From contig JAILWQ010000002.1 of the NCBI GenBank assembly GCA_025698865.1, positions 80,385-144,384 of the forward strand: 64,000 bases of DNA, given 5' to 3'. The translations under genes and the position numbers were made by a program. This stretch comes from Erythrobacter sp. (lineage in GTDB: Bacteria; Pseudomonadota; Alphaproteobacteria; Sphingomonadales; Sphingomonadaceae). Below, in pieces: positions 25,984 through 33,487 of this stretch (its first letter is position 1; the number at the start of each line of letters is the position of its first letter). The notes under the pieces are model-generated. The model worked only from the letters and a program-made list of their open reading frames with translations, ran no database searches and was not told where the DNA came from.

Positions 25984-26391
25984 ATGCACCTTCCCAAGAA
26001 CGCCCATGTCGCGCTGGTCGATGGCGAGAACTTCGTCGTCATGAGAAATGGCGGCGCCCCGCTCGAGCCCAAGCTCGACCGCAGCGAGAAGCCCGACCTT
26101 TCCACCTCGAACTACAGTGCGGGCGTCAAGCATCAGGACGATATCGGTCAGGCCCACGGGCGCACGGACCTGGAAGAACTGGCCCATGGCGCGGCGGCGG
26201 CCGAATGGCTGAACGCCAAGGCCATCTCGGGAGACATCGAGAACCTGCTGGTGATCGCCGATCCCAAGACGCTGGGTGAAATGCGGCGCCACTATCACAC
26301 CGAACTGGAGAAGCGTCTGGTCGGCGAGATCGGCAAGACGCTGACCGGAGAACCGACGCAGCGGATCGAGAAGATCATCGCCGACGCGTAA
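25984..26391 (+). CDS. Host attachment family protein (PF10116-like)
   Basis: A 135-residue soluble protein resembling the 'protein required for attachment to host cells' family. Typical features: an N-terminal VALVDGENFVVMRNGG strand, a central DLEELAHGAAAAEWLNAKAI helix, then LLVIADPKTLGEMRRHYHTE, and a terminal EKRLVGEIGKTLTG with RIEKIIADA. The ATG follows GAGGAGAACCCG. The family is widespread in free-living alphaproteobacteria; the name comes from one plant-associated study and does not prove host interaction here. Confidence 0.8.
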   Translation: MHLPKNAHVALVDGENFVVMRNGGAPLEPKLDRSEKPDLSTSNYSAGVKHQDDIGQAHGRTDLEELAHGAAAAEWLNAKAISGDIENLLVIADPKTLGEMRRHYHTELEKRLVGEIGKTLTGEPTQRIEKIIADA

Positions 26392-26432
26392 TTACTCCGA
26401 ACTGTTCAATAGATCCCACGCAAATGCTTGAT

Positions 26433-26475
26433 CCGCCTCGCGACACGATTCGTCGCGGGGCGGTTGTGTTGCACG
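26433..26475 (+). terminator. Probable terminator after the host-attachment-family gene
   Basis: Stem CCGCCTCGCGAC / GTCGCGGGGCGG with loop ACGATTC, followed by TTGTGTT, a weak U tail. Long, nearly perfect stem. Confidence 0.6.
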
Positions 26476-26526
26476 ATCTGACATGCGTTAAGGTTGTGCA
26501 CACCATAAACGGGTTACAGGGGTCTC

Positions 26527-27582
26527 ATGGGACTGAGGAAAATCGGGAGCGCGCTGGCTGCCGGCCTTCTGGCCGTGGCAATGCCGGCGCAGGCACAAAC
26601 ACATCAGCAGCCCGATGCGCCGGGCCGCGACATTAAGAGCAGCGAATATCAGGCGCTGTTCGACACCATGCTGGGGACCGAGGCCCGCGTCCCGCAGCCA
26701 TTCAGGACCGTTCAGCAAAGCCCGCTGGGGATGACGATCGCTCGCCTGGCCGACGGCGCGAGTGGCCGCATCGGGGTCTATGCGATCGATCTTTCCACCG
26801 GCGAGGAAGTCGGCGTTCTCGCCGACCAGCGCTTCCCGCTGGCGAGCACCAGCAAGGTGGCGATCGCGGCGACTTATCTCGCGGGCGTGGATCAGGGCCG
26901 CTGGAATCTGAGCCGCCAGCTGCGCCTGCCCCGGCCGGGCGGCGCCTCGATGTCGGCGAAGCAGCATCTCGACCTGATGATCAGCAAGAGCTGCAACGAT
27001 TGCACCGACGCGCTGCTCGCGGCCGTGGGCGGTCCGGCCGCAGTGAACCGGTGGATGCGGCAGGCGGGGATCGAGGATTTCCAGCTCACCCGCGACATCG
27101 CGACGCTGATCCGCGAGGATGGCCGGATCGATCCCGCATCGAGCGTCGACCTCAAGGATAGCGCCTCGCCGCGCGCGATGGGCCAGCTTCTCGCCGGTAT
27201 CTATCAGGGCCGCTGGCTGACGCCGGGATCGCGCGAGGTGCTCATGAATGCCATGAACGCGACGACGACGGGCCGGCAGCGGATGCGGTCCGCCCTGCCC
27301 TCGAGCGCGGGCCTCGCGCACAAGACCGGCACGCTGAGCCGGACGGCGAGCGATATCGGGATCTTCCACACGCCCGACGGCCGAGCGATCGCGGCCGCGA
27401 TCTACGTGACGGGGCAGAGCCGGTCGATGGCCTACGAAAACGGCAATCGCAGCGCCAAGCTGGCGGCCCGGGCCCAGCGCGACGCCCGGATCGCGACGAT
27501 CACCGGCGCGCTTTACGAAGGCTTCGGCCAGAAGGTGAATGACGGGCGCGTCTGGGCGAACGCGGAATACGCCGGTCAGTAA
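26527..27582 (+). CDS. Class A beta-lactamase-like serine hydrolase
   Basis: A 351-residue exported protein (signal cleaved near AQAQ, residue 24) with the fold motifs of class A beta-lactamases: S107-T-S-K110 as the nucleophile motif, S155-C-N157 in place of the usual S-D-N, and K266-T-G268. A DSASPRAM segment at ~211-218 matches the DTTTPRAM region of class A enzymes. I cannot find a clear ExxLN omega loop (Glu166), so deacylation of beta-lactams may be poor and the true role could be a different hydrolase or penicillin-binding function. It stands alone with its own terminator. Confidence 0.8.
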   Translation: MGLRKIGSALAAGLLAVAMPAQAQTHQQPDAPGRDIKSSEYQALFDTMLGTEARVPQPFRTVQQSPLGMTIARLADGASGRIGVYAIDLSTGEEVGVLADQRFPLASTSKVAIAATYLAGVDQGRWNLSRQLRLPRPGGASMSAKQHLDLMISKSCNDCTDALLAAVGGPAAVNRWMRQAGIEDFQLTRDIATLIREDGRIDPASSVDLKDSASPRAMGQLLAGIYQGRWLTPGSREVLMNAMNATTTGRQRMRSALPSSAGLAHKTGTLSRTASDIGIFHTPDGRAIAAAIYVTGQSRSMAYENGNRSAKLAARAQRDARIATITGALYEGFGQKVNDGRVWANAEYAGQ

Positions 27583-27632
27583 GCTTGTCCCGGCGGGCAC
27601 TGCCTCGCGATCACGAAAACCTGACGGGCACG

Positions 27633-27671
27633 AAAAAAGGGCGGCACCATCGCGGTGCCGCCCTTTCTTTT
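27633..27671. terminator. Bidirectional terminator
   Basis: Perfect stem GGGCGGCACC / GGTGCCGCCC with loop ATCGC; T runs follow on both strands (TTTCTTTTT on plus, TTTTTTCG on minus). It lies between the convergent beta-lactamase-like gene and the next lipoprotein. Confidence 0.9.
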
Positions 27672-27689
27672 TCGATAAACCAGAAAGGC

Positions 27690-27962
27690 TTAGTCGGCAG
27701 CCGCTTCGTTGACGGTCTCGTCCTGAAGGTCGGCTTCCGCTTCGTCGGTCGCGGCTTCGGCGTTCGCAGCGGCGTTCTCGGCGGCGGCGTCGATGTTGTC
27801 ACCGGCCTGCTCCAGCTCGTTGCCGGCGGCTTCGAGATTGGCTTCGGTGTCGGCCGCGGCGTTTTCGGCGGTCGATTCGGCGGCGTCCTGGGTCGATTCC
27901 GAGCAAGCGGCGAGCGACAGGGCGGCGGCCGAAGCGGCGGCGACGAGAGCAATCTTGCGCAT
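27690..27962 (-). CDS. Small alanine/glutamate-rich lipoprotein
   Basis: A 90-residue predicted lipoprotein. Signal MRKIALVAAASAAALSLAAC puts the lipidated cysteine at residue 20. The mature part is one long amphipathic helix of Ala with Glu/Asp/Asn (TAENAAADTEANLEAAGNEL and similar), suggesting a coiled or membrane-surface helix, roughly in the style of entericidin-like or LEA-like stress proteins. AAGGAATT precedes the ATG. Function unknown. The upstream gap to polA (27963-28164) shows nothing else I can support. Confidence 0.65.
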   Translation of the reverse strand: MRKIALVAAASAAALSLAACSESTQDAAESTAENAAADTEANLEAAGNELEQAGDNIDAAAENAAANAEAATDEAEADLQDETVNEAAAD

Positions 27963-28164
27963 GGGATGAATTCCTTGGTTGAATGACTGAATGTCAGCGA
28001 TCCCGCGGGGATCGTCCGAGGACCCGATTGAGGCCTCGCGATGTCCAAATAATGGCGACAATGTGACCTTGCAAGCCCTTTCGTCCAAGCTCGCCTTTTT
28101 TTCGCCTCAATTGGAGCGCGATAAACTCTCCCCTCGCGCGGACCGCGCTGCTAGTGCGCTGTTC

Positions 28165-31044
28165 ATGTCCGAGCGCCAGCATCTCTATCTCGTCGACGGT
28201 TCGGCCTATATCTTTCGCGCCTATCACCGCCTGCCGCCGCTCACCAATCCCGAGGGCACGCCCGTGGGCGCCGTCTATGGCTACACCACCATGCTGTGGA
28301 AGCTGGCCGACGATCTCGACAAGGCCGACGGACCGACGCACCTCGCGGTCATCCTCGACAAGGATTCGACCAGTTTCCGCAACGAGATCTATCCCGAATA
28401 CAAGGCGAACCGGCCCGAGCCGCCCGAGGATCTGCGCCCGCAATTCCCGCTGATCCGCGATGCGACGCGCGCTTTCAGCCTCGCCTGTATCGAGGAGCAG
28501 GGGCTGGAGGCGGACGACCTGATCGCCTCCTATGCCCGCGCTGCCACCCGCAAGGGCTGGGACGTGACGATCGTTTCCTCCGACAAGGACCTGATGCAGC
28601 TGATCGGCCAGTGTGCGAAGGAGGAGCTCGAGCCCGGGGTCGAAAGCGGCGGCTGCATCGACATGCTCGACACGATGAAGAGCCAGCGCATCGGCCGCGA
28701 GGAAGTGGTCGAGAAATTCGGCGTCGGCCCCGAACTGGTCGGCGACGTGCTCGCGCTGATGGGCGACAGCGTCGACAACGTGCCCGGCATCTACGGCATT
28801 GGCCCCAAGACCGCGTCCAAGCTGATCCAGGATCACGGCAGCCTGACCGCGGCACTCGACGCAGCGCCCGAGATGAAGAAATCCAAGCTCAAGGAACGCC
28901 TGCTCGAAGGGCGCGCCGAGGCCGAACTGAGCCGGGTGCTGGTGACGCTGAAGGAGGATTGCGACCTCCCCCAGCCGCTCGAGGATTTCGCGCTCGACGG
29001 CGTGCCGCCCGAACCGCTCGCCGCCTTCCTCGAGAAGCACGGCTTCACCAGTCTGCTGCGCCGCCTCGACAGCGGCAGCGGCAGCCCCGACCGGCCGAAC
29101 AATCTCAACCCCGCCAAGCCCGAGAACAAGGGCGCGGCCGCGAGCGCCGAGGGCAACCGCCAGCTCCTGCCCGACATGCCGGCGATCGACCGCTCCGCCT
29201 ACGAATGCGTCCAGACCATGGAGCGGCTGGAACACTGGATCGCCCGCGCCACGACCGCGCCGCTTGTGGCGGTGGACACCGAGACCAGCGATCTCGACTG
29301 CATGGTCTGCGATCTCGTGGGCGTGAGCCTCGCGACCGGTCCGAACGAGGCGTGCTACATCCCACTCGGCCATCTCAACGTCGATGGTGGAGGCAGCGAC
29401 ATGTTCGCCCAGCCCCCGCAGCAGATCGAGAAAGCGGCGGCGCTGGCCGCGCTCAAGCCCCTGCTCGAGAACGACGCGGTGCTGAAGGTCATGCACAACG
29501 CGAAATACGATCTCAACGTGCTGGCGCGAAACGGCATCCATGTCGATCCGATCGACGACACGATGGTCATCAGCTTCGCGCTCGATGCCGGTCGCGCCGA
29601 GACCGGTATCGGCGGCGGGCACGGGATGGACGAGCTGGCCGAACGGCATCTCGGCCACAAATGCCTGACCTTCAAGGAGGTCTGCGGCACCGGCAAGAAG
29701 GCGATCCCCTTCGGCGAGGTCCCGCTGGACCGGGCGACCGAATACGCGGCCGAGGATGCGGACGTGACCTGGCGGCTCTACCGGCACCTGAAGCCGCGCC
29801 TCGCCATAGAGGGCGGCACGCGCATCTACGAGCGGGTCGACCGCCCGACCATCGCCGCGATCGCCGGAATGGAGCGGCACGGCATCAAGGTCGACCGCCC
29901 CCGCCTCGCCAAGCTGTCCGGCGAATTTGCGACCGAGACCGGGCGGCTGGAGGGCGAGATCCACGCGCTCGCGGGCGAGGAATTCACGGTCGGCAGCCCC
30001 AAGCAGCTCGGCGACATCCTGTTCGACAAGCTCGGCCACAAGGGCGGGCGCAAGGGCAAGAGCGGGCAGTATTCGACCGACCAGTCCATGCTCGAGAAGC
30101 TGTCCGCCGACGGGGCGGAGATCGCCGACAAGGTGCTCGAGTGGCGCCAGCTGGCCAAGCTCAAATCGACCTATACCGACGCGCTGCAACAGGCGATCAA
30201 CGATAGCACCGGGCGGGTCCACACCTCCTATTCGCTCGTCGGCGCGCAGACCGGACGCCTGTCCTCGACCGATCCGAACCTGCAGAACATCCCGATCCGC
30301 ACCGAGATCGGCCGCCAGATCCGCGAGGCTTTCGTGGCGGAGGAGGGCGATGTGCTGCTCGCCGCCGACTATTCCCAGATCGAGCTGCGCCTCGCCGCGC
30401 ACATGGCCGATGTCGGCCCGCTGAAGGACGCCTTCGCCAATGGCGAGGACATCCACAACCGCACCGCGCAGGAAATGTTCGGCACGGTCGACCGCGACAC
30501 GCGCGGGCGCGCCAAGACGATCAATTTCGCCATTCTCTACGGCATTTCGCGCTGGGGTCTCGCCGGGCGCCTCGGCGTCGAACCGGACGAGGCGCAGGAG
30601 ATGATCGACACCTATTTCAAGCGCTTCCCCGGCATCCAGCGCTACATCATGGAAACGCTCGAGAAGGTGCGCGAGCGCGGCTATTCCGAGACGCTGTTCG
30701 GCCGCAAGACCTGGTTTCCCCGGATCAATTCCAAGAATCCGAACGAGCGCAGCGGGAGCGAGCGCGCGGCGATCAACGCCCCGATCCAGGGCACCAGCGC
30801 CGACATCATCAAGCGGGCGATGGCGCGGATGAACCCGGCGCTGACCGCCGCCGGCCTCGACAATGTCCGTATGCTCTTGCAGGTTCATGACGAACTGGTG
30901 TTCGAACTGCCCGAAGCCGACGTGGCCGAGGCCTCGAAGGTGATCGGCGAGGTGATGGCCGGGGCCGCCGCGCCGGCCGTGACGCTCGACGTTCCGCTAG
31001 GTGTCGATATCGGCACCGGCCACAGCTGGGGAGCGGCCCATTGA
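28165..31044 (+). CDS. polA: DNA polymerase I
   Basis: A 959-residue DNA polymerase I for Okazaki-fragment maturation and repair. The N-terminal 5'-nuclease is complete (LYLVDGSAYIFRAYHRLPPL, LEADDLIASYAR, SSDKDLMQL). The 3'-5' exonuclease domain keeps its first motif, VAVDTETSDL, so proofreading may be active. The polymerase domain has motif A DYSQIELRLAAHMA, motif B RGRAKTINFAILYGIS and motif C LLQVHDELVFELP. The start at 28165 (MSERQHLYLVDG) is where similarity begins, although the frame is open for 58 codons upstream. Its stop overlaps the start of a histidine kinase gene. Confidence 0.97.
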   Translation: MSERQHLYLVDGSAYIFRAYHRLPPLTNPEGTPVGAVYGYTTMLWKLADDLDKADGPTHLAVILDKDSTSFRNEIYPEYKANRPEPPEDLRPQFPLIRDATRAFSLACIEEQGLEADDLIASYARAATRKGWDVTIVSSDKDLMQLIGQCAKEELEPGVESGGCIDMLDTMKSQRIGREEVVEKFGVGPELVGDVLALMGDSVDNVPGIYGIGPKTASKLIQDHGSLTAALDAAPEMKKSKLKERLLEGRAEAELSRVLVTLKEDCDLPQPLEDFALDGVPPEPLAAFLEKHGFTSLLRRLDSGSGSPDRPNNLNPAKPENKGAAASAEGNRQLLPDMPAIDRSAYECVQTMERLEHWIARATTAPLVAVDTETSDLDCMVCDLVGVSLATGPNEACYIPLGHLNVDGGGSDMFAQPPQQIEKAAALAALKPLLENDAVLKVMHNAKYDLNVLARNGIHVDPIDDTMVISFALDAGRAETGIGGGHGMDELAERHLGHKCLTFKEVCGTGKKAIPFGEVPLDRATEYAAEDADVTWRLYRHLKPRLAIEGGTRIYERVDRPTIAAIAGMERHGIKVDRPRLAKLSGEFATETGRLEGEIHALAGEEFTVGSPKQLGDILFDKLGHKGGRKGKSGQYSTDQSMLEKLSADGAEIADKVLEWRQLAKLKSTYTDALQQAINDSTGRVHTSYSLVGAQTGRLSSTDPNLQNIPIRTEIGRQIREAFVAEEGDVLLAADYSQIELRLAAHMADVGPLKDAFANGEDIHNRTAQEMFGTVDRDTRGRAKTINFAILYGISRWGLAGRLGVEPDEAQEMIDTYFKRFPGIQRYIMETLEKVRERGYSETLFGRKTWFPRINSKNPNERSGSERAAINAPIQGTSADIIKRAMARMNPALTAAGLDNVRMLLQVHDELVFELPEADVAEASKVIGEVMAGAAAPAVTLDVPLGVDIGTGHSWGAAH

Positions 31045-32321
31045 AGCGCTATCTCGATTTCGCGCGCGGGAACCGCGAGTTCCGCTGGACCAATGTCGTG
31101 CTGCTGGCGATCATCGTCGCGGCGATGTTCGGCCTGATCCTGCTCGCCTTCACCACGATCGAGAGCGAGCGGCGCGAACGGTTGCAGGTCTCGCGCACCA
31201 ACGACATCCTGCTGGAGCTGCGCGACGTCGGCCGGGCCGCGCTCAATGCCGAGACGGGGCAGCGCGGCTATCTCATCACGCTCGATCGCCGCTATCTCGA
31301 ATCCTACCTCGCCGGCCGCGAGCAGATCGAGCCGACCCTGCGTCGGATGCGCGAGCTTATCGAACCGGGCGCGAATGTGCGCCAGATGGAACTGCTCGAA
31401 CAGATCGAGGTGCTGAGCCGCGCCCGCTTCGCCGAGCTGGACACCTCCGTCCGGCTGCTCGAGGAAGGCCGGCTCGCCGATGCTCGCCGGGCGCTGCTGA
31501 CCGACGAGGGGCACGAGGCGATGGAACGCCTGCGCCGGGTCAATCGCGAGATGGAGCGAATCGAACTCGACGTCCTGTCGGATGCGGTCGCCCAGACCGC
31601 GCGGGCCGAAGCGCGCGTGCTCCCCATTCTCGGTGGCCTGTTCGTGCTGCTGCTGATCGCGGTGATTTCCGCCATCCGGCTGGTGGCGCGAACCGCGCGG
31701 GCCGAGGCCGAGGCCGCGCAGGCGACCGCGCTGGGCGAGGCCCGCGATCAGGCCGATCTCCTCGCGCGCGAGCTCAATCACCGGGTGAAGAACCTCTTCG
31801 CGGTGATCCTGGCGATCGTCCAGCTCTCCTCGCGCGACCGTCCCGAAGCCAAGGAGGTGACCGACAGCATCGCCGAACGCATCCGCGCGCTGCTCACCGC
31901 GCACGAGGTCAGCCAGGGAGAGCTCGACCGGCAGGTCGCCTCGCTCATCTCGCTGGTCGAGACCACGCTTGCGCCCTACCGGTCCACCAAGCTGACCGCG
32001 AATATCGAGGGGCCGGAAGTGATGCTGCCGGCCAAGCAGGTCACCCCGCTCGGCCTCGTCCTTCACGAACTGACCACCAATGCGGTCAAGTACGGCGCAT
32101 GGTCCTCGGGCGGCTCCATCGACGTCTCGTGGCAGACCACGGGGAGCGAGGTCCAGCTGATCTGGCGCGAGCATGGCGTGACCATCGAGAGCGAGCCCGA
32201 GCGGCGCGGCTTCGGCAGCATGCTGATGACCAGCGCCGCGCGGCAGTTCGGCGGCACGCTGGACCGCGAGTTCCTGCCCGATGGCGTCGAGGTTCGGATC
32301 ACCCTGCCGCTCGACAGCTGA
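31041..32321 (+). CDS. CHASE3 - HWE/HisKA_2 sensor histidine kinase, TTG start
   Basis: A 426-residue membrane histidine kinase. It begins with TTG overlapping the polA stop (TTGA), with GGGGAG seven bases upstream, so translation is probably coupled to polA. Helix 1 (~19-40) and helix 2 (~194-215) flank a periplasmic CHASE3 sensor domain (NAETGQRGYLITLDRRYLES). The kinase core has ELNHRVKNLFAVI with phospho-acceptor H247, the N-box LHELTTNAVKYG (N347) and an IWREHG segment of the HWE type. Such kinases in alphaproteobacteria often feed the PhyR general stress response; no response regulator is adjacent. Confidence 0.88.
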   Translation: MKRYLDFARGNREFRWTNVVLLAIIVAAMFGLILLAFTTIESERRERLQVSRTNDILLELRDVGRAALNAETGQRGYLITLDRRYLESYLAGREQIEPTLRRMRELIEPGANVRQMELLEQIEVLSRARFAELDTSVRLLEEGRLADARRALLTDEGHEAMERLRRVNREMERIELDVLSDAVAQTARAEARVLPILGGLFVLLLIAVISAIRLVARTARAEAEAAQATALGEARDQADLLARELNHRVKNLFAVILAIVQLSSRDRPEAKEVTDSIAERIRALLTAHEVSQGELDRQVASLISLVETTLAPYRSTKLTANIEGPEVMLPAKQVTPLGLVLHELTTNAVKYGAWSSGGSIDVSWQTTGSEVQLIWREHGVTIESEPERRGFGSMLMTSAARQFGGTLDREFLPDGVEVRITLPLDS

Positions 32322-32377
32322 CGCTCGTCCGATCGGCCGGTTGCCTTGCCGAAATCCGCCGATTATCGCGATCGGCG

Positions 32378-33319
32378 ATGCTCGAACGCTACGATCCGCG
32401 CAACTGGCCCATCTCTTCCGACGGCCTGATCGCCACCCTCATCGGGCTCGGCGTCTCCGTCCTTATCGCCCTGGCGCTTCACTGGGCGATCTTCGCGGCC
32501 CTGCGCCGCATCGCGCGCCTGTCGAACAATCCGCTCGACGACGTGGTCGTCGCCAAGGTTCGCAAGCCGCTGCGCTGGGTGATGATCGGCTTCGCCATTT
32601 CGGCGGCGGCGGATGCCGATGCGCTGGTCGGGCGGGGCTGGGTGGTCGCGACCGATTACATCACCCCCGCCCTCGTTGGATGGCTCGCCTACGCGGTCGT
32701 CCAGGGCTTCTCGGCAGGCATGGCGGCCGAGGCGGAGCGGTCGGAGGATCCGGTGTCCCAGCGCGCCCGCATCACCCGGATCGCCATTCTCGGGCGCACG
32801 CTCACTGTCGGCATCGTCATCATCACGGTCGCGCTGATCCTGTTCAACATCCCGGGCGTGCGCGACATCGGCGTGACCATGATGGCGTCCGCCGGTCTCG
32901 CCGCGCTGGCCGTCGGCGCGGCGGCCCAGCCTGCGCTTAAGTCGCTCATCGCCGGGTTGCAGATGGCGATCACCCAGCCGCTGCGGATCGGCGACCAGGT
33001 GAAGCTCGACGGCGAGGTCGGACGGATCGAGGAAATCCGCATGAGCTTCGTCACGGTGCGGACCTGGGACGAGCGCGTGATCGTGGTTCCCACCACCCGC
33101 TTTCTCGACCAGAGCTTCGAAAACTGGTCGCGGGTCAGCGAGAAGCTCACCGGCCCGGTCTTTCTCCATCTCGATCCCGCCGCCGAGATCGCCCCGATCC
33201 GCGAGGAATTCGAGCATTTCGTGCGCAACCATCCACTATGGGACGGGCGCAATCTCTCGCTGCTCATGACCGAGGCCTATCCCGAGAGCATCGAATTGCG
33301 GCTCGCCATGAGGCCATGA
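32378..33319 (+). CDS. MscS family mechanosensitive channel (copy 2), 3' end frameshifted
   Basis: A 313-residue channel with about four helices. The pore helix is MMASAGLAALAVGAAAQPAL, followed by KSLIAGLQMAITQPLRIGDQ and the beta-domain (VVPTTRFLDQSFENWSR). The frame stops early, right after IELRLAMRP, where related channels continue with a conserved LRCEVRE-type segment. That missing segment is found in the next frame (33316-33465), and an 8-bp tandem duplication at the junction explains the shift. Removing one copy would restore a 362-residue protein. As it stands the channel lacks its C-terminal cytoplasmic portion. Confidence 0.85.
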   Translation: MLERYDPRNWPISSDGLIATLIGLGVSVLIALALHWAIFAALRRIARLSNNPLDDVVVAKVRKPLRWVMIGFAISAAADADALVGRGWVVATDYITPALVGWLAYAVVQGFSAGMAAEAERSEDPVSQRARITRIAILGRTLTVGIVIITVALILFNIPGVRDIGVTMMASAGLAALAVGAAAQPALKSLIAGLQMAITQPLRIGDQVKLDGEVGRIEEIRMSFVTVRTWDERVIVVPTTRFLDQSFENWSRVSEKLTGPVFLHLDPAAEIAPIREEFEHFVRNHPLWDGRNLSLLMTEAYPESIELRLAMRP

Positions 33320-33320
33320 G
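33305..33320 (+). repeat. 8-bp tandem duplication GCCATGAG x2 disrupting mscS
   Basis: GCCATGAG occurs twice in direct succession (33305-33312, 33313-33320). With a single copy the reading frame passes from LRLAM straight into SSATIGDLWTLRCEVR; with two copies it meets a TGA stop. The second copy also supplies the ATG that opens the downstream frame. Confidence 0.85.
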
Positions 33321-33465
33321 CTCGGCCACGATCGGCGACCTGTGGACGCTGCGCTGCGAGGTTCGCGAGCACATGCTGACTTGGCTGCGCGCGGACCAGC
33401 CCGACGCGCTGATCCGCCACCGGCTCGAGGTCGAGGCGGCCAACGCGCGGGCGATGAAGGCCTGA
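33316..33465 (+). CDS. Displaced C-terminal segment of the MscS channel
   Basis: A 49-residue frame starting with the ATG inside the second copy of the duplication and overlapping the preceding stop (ATGA). The peptide (IGDLWTLRCEVREHMLTWLR, then PDALIRHRLEVE) looks like the end of the MscS beta-domain and not like an independent protein. It could be made by translational coupling as a separate fragment, or the locus could be a pseudogene or carry a sequencing error. No Shine-Dalgarno is visible close to the ATG. Confidence 0.65.
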   Translation: MSSATIGDLWTLRCEVREHMLTWLRADQPDALIRHRLEVEAANARAMKA

Positions 33466-33487
33466 TCCGCGCGGCCCCGCCGGCGGG

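Noticed and set aside
27994..30888. 964-codon frame antisense to polA
   Set aside because: polA carries all its motifs on the other strand; the antisense frame has none.
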